Assembly: GCA_002238865.1 (NCBI GenBank)
Contig: MPNE01000011.1
Span: 1-64,000 of the forward strand
Direction: 5' to 3'
DNA: 64,000 bases
DNA from: Gemmatimonadetes bacterium bin94
Lineage (GTDB): Bacteria; Gemmatimonadota; Gemmatimonadetes; Longimicrobiales; Gaopeijiaceae
Shown: piece by piece, positions 1 through 8,161 of the stretch
Position numbering within the stretch: the first letter of the stretch is position 1
Layout of the letters: every line of letters starts with the position of its first letter
The notes under the pieces: generated by a model
Seen by the model: the letters and a program-made list of their open reading frames with translations, nothing else
Databases searched by the model: none
What the model was told of the DNA's origin: nothing
Translations under genes and position numbers: made by a program

Positions 1-230
1 GGGGCTGGCACTCGTTGCGGCGCAAGTTCGCCAGCGACCTCATGGACCAGCCGCTCAAGGTCCTCTGCGACCTCGGAGGCTGGAAGACCGCCAAGACGGT
101 GCTCCAGTGTTATCAGCGAGCCGACGAAGGACAGCTTCGGACGGCTCTGGAAGCTCGCCGCCGCGGTTCGCGACTGTCGCCGAGAATAGCGGGAGTCAAT
201 CAGCGGGAATCCGGGCTTCCGAACATGTAA
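1..230 (+). CDS. Tyrosine recombinase/integrase, C-terminal fragment (5' end outside window)
   Basis: The reading frame is open from the first base and ends at a TGA at 228-230. It reads GWHSLRRKFASDL and then LGGWKTAKTVLQCYQRAD. The first stretch matches the conserved H-x-x-R box of tyrosine recombinases. The second matches the region around the second His/Trp and the nucleophilic Tyr (LG-W...TVLQCY). These enzymes cut and rejoin DNA through a 3'-phosphotyrosine. Only about the last 75 residues are visible, so family and target site cannot be told. It lies next to a toxin-antitoxin locus, a common pairing in genomic islands or integrated elements. No att-like repeat was seen nearby. Confidence 0.8.
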   Translation, partial: GWHSLRRKFASDLMDQPLKVLCDLGGWKTAKTVLQCYQRADEGQLRTALEARRRGSRLSPRIAGVNQRESGLPNM

Positions 231-301
231 CCCCAACGACCACAGAAAGATACAAACATGATGCCGCATGCCGTAACGTCAGGGTCCGGGCGGCAGGACT
301 T

Positions 302-679
302 TCACGCCGACATCGTGGACACATCGTAGAGCGGGATGCGCTCGTCCCGCGTGATCAGGATCAGGTCTTCCGCCTGCGCCTGCGACACCAGCATCCTGTC
401 GAACGGGTCGCGGTGGTGCATCGGCAGGACCGCCGCCCGCTCCGCATGACGAAACGTCAGCGGCAGGTGCACCATCTGCTTCTCCTCGACGAGGGCGGCC
501 AGGTTGGGCGGCGCGACAAGGTGGCCCTTGGCCTTCTTTATGGCGATCTCCCACCCCGAAACCGCGCTGACGAACACCTCGTTTCGAGGATCGGCGATGG
601 CGGCGCGAGCCTGCTCGGCAAGAACATCCCAGTCGGACACCCACCAGAGGAAGGCGTGCGTATCCAGCAGGAGTCGCAT
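302..679 (-). CDS. VapC-type PIN-domain ribonuclease toxin
   Basis: A 125-residue single PIN domain. PIN toxins are Mg-dependent RNases that cleave tRNA, rRNA or mRNA when free of their antitoxin. The acidic active-site set is complete: D6 (LLLDTHAFLWW), E44 (SGWEIAIKK), D91/D94 (HHRDPFDRM) and D112 (LITRDERI). Length is normal for VapC. The start ATG at 679 lies 2 bp after the antitoxin stop codon (682-684), the usual antitoxin-toxin order with coupled translation. The toxin looks intact and active although the upstream antitoxin frame is broken, which is hard to reconcile with viability unless the break is an error or is corrected. Confidence 0.9.
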   Translation of the reverse strand: MRLLLDTHAFLWWVSDWDVLAEQARAAIADPRNEVFVSAVSGWEIAIKKAKGHLVAPPNLAALVEEKQMVHLPLTFRHAERAAVLPMHHRDPFDRMLVSQAQAEDLILITRDERIPLYDVSTMSA

Positions 680-681
680 CG

Positions 682-995
682 CTACTCGTCACCCGGGGAC
701 AGCTTCGAATTCTCGAACATCGCGATGATCTCGTCATCTTCGCTGTCGAAGTCCGGACCGATCCGGATCTGCCCCTCCAGGCCGCCCGGCTCCCGTGGCT
801 CCGCGCGCCCCTCCTTCGGGGGGGGCCGCAGGCACGGGGGGGCCGCCCCGGCTCCCGGGCTCGGCGCCGCTCCTCATGCGGGGTGAGCCGCAGCCACGGG
901 CGACCCGCTCTGCAGATCACGACGTCCTCTCCTTCCCAAGCGAGCCTGGCCAGACGAGAAAGCTGTGACTTGGCTTCGTGCATGTTGACTCTCAT
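682..995 (-). pseudogene. Phd/YefM-type antitoxin, frameshifted in a poly-C run
   Basis: The N-terminal part (from ATG 995) reads MRVNMHEAKSQLSRLARLAWEGEDVVICRAG when read on the minus strand, typical of Phd/YefM/VapB DNA-binding antitoxins that repress their operon and neutralise the toxin. The expected C-terminal half, with LEGQIRIGPDFDSEDDEIIA and an acidic toxin-binding tail, is in another frame and ends at 682. The frames join if the 8-nt G run at 818-825 (C8 on the coding strand) had one more base. A second 7-G run lies at 836-842. With nine C the product would be about 104 residues, normal for the family. This may be a sequencing or assembly indel, a decayed gene or a slippage switch. 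Confidence 0.75.
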
Positions 996-1022
996 GACTC
1001 GTCGCTTCTCTGCTCAGAAATT

Positions 1023-1044
1023 AGCTCAGCTAGACTTAGCTAAG
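1023..1044. promoter_or_regulatory. Palindromic candidate operator upstream of the antitoxin-toxin pair
   Basis: CTTAGCTAAG at 1035-1044 is a perfect 10-bp palindrome, and a related half (TTAGCTCAGCTAGA) sits just beside it at 1021-1034. The site lies 28-50 bp upstream of the antitoxin start at 995 in a locally AT-rich patch. Phd/VapB-type antitoxins usually bind such palindromes over their own promoter. Binding here is inferred. Confidence 0.4.
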
Positions 1045-1117
1045 CGTTAACCATAGCCCTATACACCATTTGCAACAAGGGTGCCTCACGGATCGGCTAC
1101 CGGCGTGGCGTCAAGCC

Positions 1118-2437
1118 TCACCCACCCAGATCCACCACCCGCAGATTGCGCCAGCGCACCTTGATCCCGCCACCGTCGTGGATTTGCAGCGCGATCGAGC
1201 CGTCGGCCTCGCCGATCTTATCGTCCTCGAAGTCAACCATCCGTGTCCCGTTCAGCCATGTCGTGACCCGGTCGCCCACGGCACGTACCCGCAGGGTGTT
1301 CCAGTCGCCCATGCGAAGCGAAGCGTCAAGTGCAGGATCGGGCTGGACGAGCCATCCCCGGCCGTACGATTCGTAGATGCCGCCGGTGAAGAGGCCCGGC
1401 GGCGCCACCTCCGCCTGCCAGCCGCTGACCGTCGTGCCCTCGACGCTGGAGCGGAAGAACACGCCGCTGTTGCCGTCCGCCTCCTGCATGAAGTCGACGG
1501 TGAGGTCGAAGTCGCGGTAGGTCGCTTCGGTGGTGAGGTAGCCGTACTGCGCGTCGGGGCCGCTCTCGCAGACGAGTTCGCCGTCCTCGACGTACCACTG
1601 CTCCGTGCCATGCACCGTCCATCCGTCGAGGTCCTCGCCGTTGAAGAGAGACACCGGCTCCAGCGGCAGGATCCTGATGCTGCGGTAGAAGACGTTGCGG
1701 CCATGGTCCTGCAGCCCGATCGGGCCCGAGGCCGCGCGCCCGTATTGCGGGAAAAGCGCGAACTTGCTCGCCGCGACGAGGGCCTCCCATTCGGGCGACC
1801 CGAGCTCGTATTCCACCGTCCTGGTGCCGTTCAACCAGTGCTCGACATGGTTGTTCACGATGCGGATGCGGGCGCTGTTCCACTCGCCGGGGCCGTGCAG
1901 GGTCGTCTCGCCCGATGCGTGCAGGTCGTAGTTGTCGCCGGTGAGGTGGGTGTTCATGTCCATCGTGCCCATCGCGATGTACGCGGGGTCGTCGAGCACC
2001 TGGTACTCGGGCGCGTTGTGCCAGATCTCCGCGCCCTCCTCCTCGATCACCCGGTAGAGCACCCCGCTGTTCGCCACCTCCGAGAGCATGAAGTCGAACT
2101 TGAGGTCGAAGTCCGAGAAGGACTCGGTGGTGACGATGTCTCCGCCGATCGCGATGTCGGGATCCGTGCTGGTCGCGCCGACGACCAACATTCCGTCGAC
2201 GACCGCCCACCCGGTGTCGGGGAACGCTTCCTGGTTGTAGCCGCGCCATCCGGCAGTCGACTCGCCGTCGAAGAGGAGGCGCCAGCCGGCGGCCTGCTCG
2301 GCTTCGGTAAGGGTGTTGGCGTCGGCGGGAGCGTCGGCGGTGCCCGCGTCCGCGCCGGGGACGGGTTGGCTGTCGGAGTCCGCGGAGCAGGCTGCGGCGA
2401 GCAGAAAAACCAGGGAAAGCGGAAGCACTCTACGCAT
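1118..2437 (-). CDS. Lipoprotein with two DUF1080 (3-keto-disaccharide hydrolase-type) domains
   Basis: A 439-residue protein starting at ATG 2437, which overlaps the stop of the upstream oxidoreductase as TGATG, implying translational coupling. The N-terminus is a lipoprotein signal (MRRVLPLSLVFLLAAACS, lipobox AAAC). Two concanavalin-like DUF1080 domains follow, roughly residues 48-250 and 255-437. Each begins with a FNGEDLDGW-like motif (WRLLFDGESTAGW, VSLFNGEDLDGW) and contains F-R/Y-R and WHNAPEYQ-type strands. Known DUF1080 members act on 3-keto-glycosides or bind carbohydrates. The partner gene is a Gfo/Idh/MocA oxidoreductase, which can make 3-keto sugars, so the pair may process glycosides at the cell surface. 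Substrate unknown. Confidence 0.85.
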   Translation of the reverse strand: MRRVLPLSLVFLLAAACSADSDSQPVPGADAGTADAPADANTLTEAEQAAGWRLLFDGESTAGWRGYNQEAFPDTGWAVVDGMLVVGATSTDPDIAIGGDIVTTESFSDFDLKFDFMLSEVANSGVLYRVIEEEGAEIWHNAPEYQVLDDPAYIAMGTMDMNTHLTGDNYDLHASGETTLHGPGEWNSARIRIVNNHVEHWLNGTRTVEYELGSPEWEALVAASKFALFPQYGRAASGPIGLQDHGRNVFYRSIRILPLEPVSLFNGEDLDGWTVHGTEQWYVEDGELVCESGPDAQYGYLTTEATYRDFDLTVDFMQEADGNSGVFFRSSVEGTTVSGWQAEVAPPGLFTGGIYESYGRGWLVQPDPALDASLRMGDWNTLRVRAVGDRVTTWLNGTRMVDFEDDKIGEADGSIALQIHDGGGIKVRWRNLRVVDLGG

Positions 2438-3888
2438 CAGACGAGCCTCATGGCATCGGGGTCCCAGCGCACGATCCGGTCCTCGAAGTAGCTGAGGTTG
2501 CAGGCCAGCGCCGGGGCAGCCGCCCGAAGGCCGAAGACCGCGTCCTCCTGCACCGGAGGCCCGCCCCGGATTGCCTGGAAGAAGTTGTAGAAGTGGTCGA
2601 CGTGGGCTCCGCGGTAGCCACGCTCGACCTCGTAGCGGACCTCGGCCGGGGGCAGCATGCGGACCCGTGCGGGGAGGCCGTCCTCGCCCGCGGCCGCTTC
2701 GGCCATCTTCTCCTGCGAGAAGGCGTCCATCGGGTCCACGGCGACGTTCTTGCGCAGCACCACATCGGTCCACGTCACGTCCATGGCGCCTTCGCTCCCC
2801 ACCAGACGGAGGAAGGTGCTCCCTGAAGTTCCGTCCACGAAGTTGACGCGGAGCGACAGGTTGAAGCCGGGGTGCGTGTCCGACTCGGGGTAGTCGAACA
2901 TGCCCAGCAGCACGTCGGGCACCTCGCGGCCGTCCTCCCAGTAGCGGAGCCCGCCAGCGGCCTGAATGCGCTCGGGCCCGCGCGAGCTGACGACGAAGTG
3001 GAGGCTGGAGAAGAGGTGGACGAAGAGGTCGCCGGCGACTCCGGTCCCGTAGTCGCGGTAGTTGCGCCAGCGAAAGATGCGGAGCGGGTCGTAGGGGCGG
3101 TCGGGCGCCGAGCCCAGGAAGCGCTTCCAGTCGACCGTCTCCTCGGAAGCCTCCGCTGGAATGGGGTACTGCCACGCGCCGATCGGATCGTTGCGCGCCC
3201 AGAAGCCCTCGGCGTAGTTGAGTTCGCCGATCGCGCCGGACTCGTACAGCTCCCTGGCCTTCTCGTTGCCGAGCGAACTCATCCCCTGGCTGCCGACCTG
3301 GAAGACCCGCCCCGATTCCTCCTGGGCGCGGACCAGGTCGTGGCCTTCGCCGATCGTATGGACCATCGGCTTCTCGCAGTACGCGGCCTTGCCGGCCCTG
3401 AGCGCCGCAATCGAGATCGGCTGGTGCCAGTGGTCGGGCGTGCCCACGATCACCGCGTCGACGTCGTCGCGGGCCAGCACCTCGTTGTAGTCGCGTGTGG
3501 TGAAGAGCCCGGCGCCGTAGCGCTCGCGGGCGGCGTCGAGGCGGCCGTCGAAGACATCGCACGCGGCCACCAGCTCCACCCCGGGGATGCGGAGCGCGGT
3601 CGATACGTCCGCCATCCCCATCCCGCCTGCACCGATCACCGCGAGGCCGACGCGGTCCGAAGGGGCGATTTGTCCGCGTGGCGTCCCTCGGGCCAGCGTG
3701 TGGCGGACGGGTGCCGATCCACTGGTGGGCGCCTGCGCGGATGGGCCTGGACTGGCGGACGCGTCCTTGGCCGAAAGCAGCGAGGGAATTCCGGCGGCGA
3801 GCGCCGAGCCGGCGGCTACGGACTTGACGAAGCTCCTCCGGCTACTGGCGTTGGGGCGTTCGGGGTTGGACCTTGTTGTTTCACTCAT
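2437..3888 (-). CDS. Exported Gfo/Idh/MocA family NAD(P)-dependent oxidoreductase
   Basis: A 483-residue protein. The N-terminus carries a twin-arginine signal (SSRRSFVKSVAAGSALAAG, RR at about residues 17-18), so it is probably folded with its nucleotide and exported by Tat. The Rossmann motif GLAVIGAGGMG and the EKP motif (AYCEKPMVHT) are typical of the family. The C-terminal half is the alpha/beta dimerisation and substrate domain. Family members oxidise or reduce sugars and inositols. The downstream DUF1080 lipoprotein gene is coupled by a TGATG overlap. The start ATG at 3888 was chosen because the ATG at 3900 adds only four residues. No strong ribosome binding site is visible for either. 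Confidence 0.88.
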   Translation of the reverse strand: MSETTRSNPERPNASSRRSFVKSVAAGSALAAGIPSLLSAKDASASPGPSAQAPTSGSAPVRHTLARGTPRGQIAPSDRVGLAVIGAGGMGMADVSTALRIPGVELVAACDVFDGRLDAARERYGAGLFTTRDYNEVLARDDVDAVIVGTPDHWHQPISIAALRAGKAAYCEKPMVHTIGEGHDLVRAQEESGRVFQVGSQGMSSLGNEKARELYESGAIGELNYAEGFWARNDPIGAWQYPIPAEASEETVDWKRFLGSAPDRPYDPLRIFRWRNYRDYGTGVAGDLFVHLFSSLHFVVSSRGPERIQAAGGLRYWEDGREVPDVLLGMFDYPESDTHPGFNLSLRVNFVDGTSGSTFLRLVGSEGAMDVTWTDVVLRKNVAVDPMDAFSQEKMAEAAAGEDGLPARVRMLPPAEVRYEVERGYRGAHVDHFYNFFQAIRGGPPVQEDAVFGLRAAAPALACNLSYFEDRIVRWDPDAMRLV

Positions 3889-4056
3889 GATTCGGTGCAC
3901 TTGGGAGTCATTTTTGGGGGCGATGCGTCCCGTGGTTGGCCTGACAACCTAAGTGCGTGCCGATGACGACAGCAAAGGAAGGGGGACAAAGTGCGGAGAT
4001 CCGGGAGAGCGCGAATACCTCGGTGCCGATCCGCTAAGGCCACGCCTCGACGGACG

Positions 4057-4644
4057 ATGACCGCCCTCTTGCCGCTGGTCGTATTCGGGGCCGTCGGCCT
4101 CGCGTGCGCCCCGCCCGCGGCCGACGACCCCGTGCGCGTCGTCGTCGAAACCGAAATGGGCGCCTTCGAGCTGGATGTCGACATCGACCGGGCCCCGGTC
4201 ACGGCGGCCAACTTCCTGCGCTACGTCGACGGCGGACACTACGACGGCGGCGTCTTCCACAGGACGGTGCACGAGGACAACCAGCCGAACGATTCCATCC
4301 GGATCGCGGTCATTCAGGGCGGCCGGAACCGGGACGCCACGGTCGAATCCTTCCCCCCCATCGCGCTGGAGCGCACCCGCGAGACCGGGATACTGCACAC
4401 CGACGGGGCTGTCTCGATGGCACGGGGTGGGCCCGACACTGCCACGCACAGCTTCTTCATCTGTGTCGGGGACCAGCCGTCGCTCGACTTCGGCGGGATG
4501 CGCAACCCCGACGGACAGGGGTTCGCGGCGTTCGGCAGTGTTGTGGAAGGGATCGACGTGGTGCGCGCGATCCATCGGGCGCCGTACGAAGCTCAGGCGC
4601 TGACGCCCCCGGTTGGGATTGTGAGGGTGTACCGCAAGGGGTGA
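4057..4644 (+). CDS. Cyclophilin-type peptidyl-prolyl cis-trans isomerase lipoprotein
   Basis: A 195-residue protein with a short lipoprotein signal (MTALLPLVVFGAVGLAC), then a cyclophilin domain from about residue 28 to the end. Recognisable blocks are ETEMGAFELDVDIDRAPVTA, NFLRYVDGGHYDGGVFHRTV (with the catalytic Arg in FHR), IQGG, and SFFICVGDQPSLDFGG. Cyclophilins speed proline isomerisation. This one would act on proteins on the periplasmic face of a membrane. The start at 4057 was preferred over an upstream in-frame ATG at 3991 because it places the signal peptide at the N-terminus. It is transcribed divergently from the oxidoreductase pair. Confidence 0.9.
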   Translation: MTALLPLVVFGAVGLACAPPAADDPVRVVVETEMGAFELDVDIDRAPVTAANFLRYVDGGHYDGGVFHRTVHEDNQPNDSIRIAVIQGGRNRDATVESFPPIALERTRETGILHTDGAVSMARGGPDTATHSFFICVGDQPSLDFGGMRNPDGQGFAAFGSVVEGIDVVRAIHRAPYEAQALTPPVGIVRVYRKG

Positions 4645-4654
4645 CGGGACGGCG

Positions 4655-6175
4655 CTACCCCGGCGGCCCTCCCGGCGGTGGTTCCCCGAGCACGAAATCG
4701 CGGCGGTGGTACTGCGTGCCGCGCTTCACGGTGAGCTCGACCGTGCGTAGGCTGGCAGGCCCCGCCAACGGGTCCTCCCGCAGGAACGCGATGTTGGCGA
4801 ACTTGCCGGGCTGCAGGGTCCCGATCTCGGCCTCCAGCCCCAGCGCGACGGCGCCGTGGAACGTTGCCGCGCGGATGACGTCCATCATGGGCATTCCCGC
4901 GTCTTCGTGCAGCAGGCGGATCTCGTCGAACAGCGCCGGGAAGGTGGAGTCGGGCGGGGTCATCCTGTCCGTGCCGGCGGAGATCATGACACCGGCTTCG
5001 TACGCTCGCCGGGTGAGGGCCACCGCCTCGGAGGCGCCGCATCTGGGTCGCACACCACGCCGTCGCCGGTCCACGGGGGGGTCGTCGGGGGGGTGGCGGC
5101 CTGCCTCCGCACTGTCGGCGGCCTCGTCCGCGGCGGCCGCGCTGTCTGCCACAGCCTGCCGCCTCTCCATCTCGATGAAGATCCCCAGCGTCGCGTCGAG
5201 AACGGTCCCGTTCCGCCTCATCACGGCGAACACCGAGTCCACCGCCGGGTCGCTCAGGTCGACCTCGACAAACCCGGAGCGCCGTCCCTCCTGACCCTCC
5301 TGGAAGACGTCGTCGGGGATCGCGGCGCTGCCTACGTCGCAGACATGAGACATGGAGCGCACACCCGCCATCGCCACCTCGAGCGCGCGTGCCGGTCCCA
5401 CGTGAACGTGCGCCCAGACGGGGATGTCCTGCCTGCGGGCCTCTGCCGCGATTTCGGCCAGCAGGACCCCGTCGATCGCGGCGTACGTCTTGATCCCGGT
5501 CGCCCACGTCCCCCTCGCCAGCGTCACGGCTTCGGCCAGGTCGGTCCCGCTCGTGACGGTCTGCATCCACGAAACCGCCCCGGGCGTCTCCCCGGCCGCG
5601 GACGAGACCGTGCGGGGATCGGTGAAGAACTCCGGCCCCGCCATGAGCGCCGAGAACTTCAGATCCGGGGCGTCGATCTCCTTCACCAGGGAAGCACGCT
5701 GCAGGTCCATGAGCGAGCGGACGTCGCCGGCCATGTCACGCGCCGTCGTGATCCCGCCGAACAGGTATCGGTTGAGGATGAACCCCGCCCGCTCGCGGCT
5801 GGCCATGGTGGCCACGTGCGTGTGCGACTCGACGAGGCCGGGGATCGCGAACCAGGAGCTCGCATCCACAAGGTCGGCGCCTTCCAACAACGCGTCCGTC
5901 AGTTCCGCGACCGGCACGATCGCTTCGATCCGCTCCCCGTCGACCACGATCGCCATGGCGTCCCGCGCCGCCGCCCCCGTCCCGTCGATCACCGTCGGGC
6001 CCCGGAAGATGATCCGGCCGGGCGTATCCTGCGCCCCGGGCGTCGCGCCCTGCGCCGCCTGGTCCGCGACCGGTCCAGTCCAGGCGCCGGCTTCCGCCGC
6101 AACAACGGCCCCCGCCAGGGTGGAGGCTCCCGCCAACCCGGCCACGATGGCACACTTGCTGCCCCAGTTGATCAT
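4655..6175 (-). CDS. Exported amidohydrolase (imidazolonepropionase-like)
   Basis: A 506-residue metal-dependent hydrolase with an N-terminal signal (MINWGSKCAIVAGLAGASTLAG). The beta-sandwich start (GPTVIDGTGAAARDAMAIVVDGERI) is followed by the metal-binding H-x-H in PGLVESHTHV (about residues 118-120). Later ligands lie in AHVHVG and SMSHVCD, and the active-site Asp in SAGTD. Substrates of this group range from peptides to pesticides, so none can be named. Oddity: between about residues 355 and 385 the protein is Arg/Pro-rich (PPDDPPVDRRRRGVRPRCGA) and lies over two 7-G runs (5076-5082, 5088-5094). The neighbouring frame there reads WTGDGVVCDPDA, which fits the family better, suggesting a compensating pair of indels. 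Confidence 0.85.
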   Translation of the reverse strand: MINWGSKCAIVAGLAGASTLAGAVVAAEAGAWTGPVADQAAQGATPGAQDTPGRIIFRGPTVIDGTGAAARDAMAIVVDGERIEAIVPVAELTDALLEGADLVDASSWFAIPGLVESHTHVATMASRERAGFILNRYLFGGITTARDMAGDVRSLMDLQRASLVKEIDAPDLKFSALMAGPEFFTDPRTVSSAAGETPGAVSWMQTVTSGTDLAEAVTLARGTWATGIKTYAAIDGVLLAEIAAEARRQDIPVWAHVHVGPARALEVAMAGVRSMSHVCDVGSAAIPDDVFQEGQEGRRSGFVEVDLSDPAVDSVFAVMRRNGTVLDATLGIFIEMERRQAVADSAAAADEAADSAEAGRHPPDDPPVDRRRRGVRPRCGASEAVALTRRAYEAGVMISAGTDRMTPPDSTFPALFDEIRLLHEDAGMPMMDVIRAATFHGAVALGLEAEIGTLQPGKFANIAFLREDPLAGPASLRTVELTVKRGTQYHRRDFVLGEPPPGGPPG

Positions 6176-6199
6176 TCGACCGCCTTGCTTGGCCCCGAA

Positions 6200-8038
6200 T
6201 CACCCCGGCCCCGGGGACTCCATCCGCAGATCCAGCGTCCTGTGGGGCGACGCGGGGTCCATGGTAAGGATCCTCACGCGATCGGGATAGAGGTCGGCGA
6301 GACTCGGCGAGGCTCTGAGCGCGCCCCGATCGACGTCCTCGTCCTTGCCCAGTACCACCAGCTCGACAGGCAAGTCGGCGGGCAGCCAGCACACTCTGTA
6401 GAAACCGGATGGGCTGGTCTCTTCCTCCCAGCGGACCCGCTGTCCTTCAAAGTCGAAGGTGCTCGGATCCCGGACTTCAGCGAAGAGCCGAGCCTCGTGC
6501 GCTTTCGTGAGCAAGTGAAGCGTCGCGTCCTTGACCGGAGCCCCGTTTTCGTCCGTCACCCTGCCGGTAAGAACGCCGGTTCTCCAGGCTGTCCGGCGAT
6601 CTGCGGTGATCAGGGGGGTAGCGGGCGGACCATCCCGCCCGCAAACATCGGCAAGGACGGCGCTCATTGAGGGTGCCTGGAAACCGATCTCCACCAGACT
6701 GGTTGTGGTCGGTCCCACTTCGACCTCGGCGCGCTCCGGCTCGTACCACAACTGCTGCAGATACGGATGTGTGAATTGCAGTTCGTAGGTCCCGATACCC
6801 AGATGGTCCAGCTCGAAACGTCCTGACGCATCTGTCACGGTCTCGGTGCCGGATCCCTCCACGTATACGAGCGCACCGGGCAGTCCGGCTCCCAGCGAGT
6901 CCAGGACCGTGCCCACCACGCGGCGCCCCCGCTCGCCTTCAAAGACCACGCCCTCGTCGCCGTGGACGCGAAGGACCTCCCCGTGCGTCATCGCGACGCC
7001 TTCCAGGGTAGGTACCAATCGGCCCGTCAGAGGGTGCTCTTCCGCGCCGGCGTTGAACATCCGGATGTGCCACGACGTCACGATCCAGGTTCCGTTGGGG
7101 AGGGCGCGGAAGCGTACCGTCCCGCCGGGAGAGGCGTCCATCAGCCACTGGGGCACAGGAAGATTCACGTAGCGGAAGTCCACACGCTGAAGCACCGCCG
7201 TCGCCGCGTCCAGCCAGAGCGTTCCCGCAATATCCGCCACATCCCGGTTCGGCACCGGTTCGAATTCCAGTCCGACGAGTTCGCTCCCCGCGGAACGGAT
7301 CCGCAAGCAGTGCGTATCGAGGAACGAATCGGAGAGAAGGACCCCGGCGTCCGGAGCCCAGAACTCCGACCCCTCCGCCGACAGACGTGCGAATCCTCCG
7401 TAGACGAGAGAGTCGGCGGAGCGAGCGACGTACGGCACGGGAACGAGGCTCTGTGCGTAGGCTCGGTCCTCGAACTCCACCCTTCGTCCCCGTTCGTCCA
7501 GCAACCGCTTGATCCCCAGCATCTCGTACCGGTAGAGTCCCCGCTCCTGTGTCCAGTTCGCCGCAGCCAGTGCCTTGCTTGCCTCGTCCCATACCCTGGC
7601 GACGGCGAGCCCCTCTTCGGGACGCACCTGGCACCTGGGGCCAACGGCGGCCTGGATACCCTCCAGCGACAGCGCTTCAACGGGCGCGGAGATTGGAACT
7701 GTCAGCGTGTCACCGGTGGAGATGCTGAAGAACGCCGAGAATGTCGTTGCGTACCCGATGCGTTCAGCACGTACCCGGTACTCGCCAGGTTCGGGTGCCC
7801 GCAACTCGAACAGGCCGGTCGCGCCGCGCGTCAGGACCTGTTCGACGGGGCGATCGCCACGGTCCATCAGGGAGATCATCGCTCCCGTAATTCCCGCGTC
7901 GTCGGCAGCGTCAACAAGGCTGCCGCGTACCACCTGGCCCTGGATGGCCGGCGCCACAGCCGCCTGCAGAACGACCCAGGCAATCGGCAGAACGATCCAG
8001 GCAACCGGCAGACCGACCCTGATTCCGTTGGCTCGCAT
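6200..8038 (-). CDS. Exported protein with carboxypeptidase-regulatory-like domains
   Basis: A 612-residue protein from ATG 8038 with a hydrophobic N-terminus (VAWIVLPIAWVVLQAAVAPAI). An Ig-like carboxypeptidase regulatory domain follows (QVVRGSLVDAADDAGITGAMI...GEYRVRAERIGY). A central uncharacterised region (about residues 120-390) contains RCQVRPEEGLAVARVWDEA. Two further regulatory-like repeats are at about 395-490 (GRRVVGTVLDSLGAGLPGAL) and 505-600 (TGVLTGRVTDENGAPVKDA). Such repeats are common in TonB-dependent receptors and surface proteins of this bacterial group, but no TonB plug or barrel is present. It shares its strand with the propeller gene upstream. An ATG at 8128 is possible, but it would put about 30 residues before the hydrophobic segment. 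Function unknown. Confidence 0.75.
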   Translation of the reverse strand: MRANGIRVGLPVAWIVLPIAWVVLQAAVAPAIQGQVVRGSLVDAADDAGITGAMISLMDRGDRPVEQVLTRGATGLFELRAPEPGEYRVRAERIGYATTFSAFFSISTGDTLTVPISAPVEALSLEGIQAAVGPRCQVRPEEGLAVARVWDEASKALAAANWTQERGLYRYEMLGIKRLLDERGRRVEFEDRAYAQSLVPVPYVARSADSLVYGGFARLSAEGSEFWAPDAGVLLSDSFLDTHCLRIRSAGSELVGLEFEPVPNRDVADIAGTLWLDAATAVLQRVDFRYVNLPVPQWLMDASPGGTVRFRALPNGTWIVTSWHIRMFNAGAEEHPLTGRLVPTLEGVAMTHGEVLRVHGDEGVVFEGERGRRVVGTVLDSLGAGLPGALVYVEGSGTETVTDASGRFELDHLGIGTYELQFTHPYLQQLWYEPERAEVEVGPTTTSLVEIGFQAPSMSAVLADVCGRDGPPATPLITADRRTAWRTGVLTGRVTDENGAPVKDATLHLLTKAHEARLFAEVRDPSTFDFEGQRVRWEEETSPSGFYRVCWLPADLPVELVVLGKDEDVDRGALRASPSLADLYPDRVRILTMDPASPHRTLDLRMESPGPG

Positions 8039-8161
8039 GGCCCTACCCCCGCTTCCAGGCGCTTTGTCGACGAAGATCCTCGTCGGCCTGTTCCATGGTA
8101 AAACCCGGTGCGGAGGAATGTTCCCCAAGCGGAGGCTGGGTGCGGAAGGGGGGCTGGCCCG

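Noticed and set aside
1070-2491. Long plus-strand open frame opposite the DUF1080 lipoprotein gene
   Set aside because: It is the antisense shadow of a clear coding gene, lacks a signal or domain, and shows the Arg/His/Val bias of a reversed GC-rich frame.
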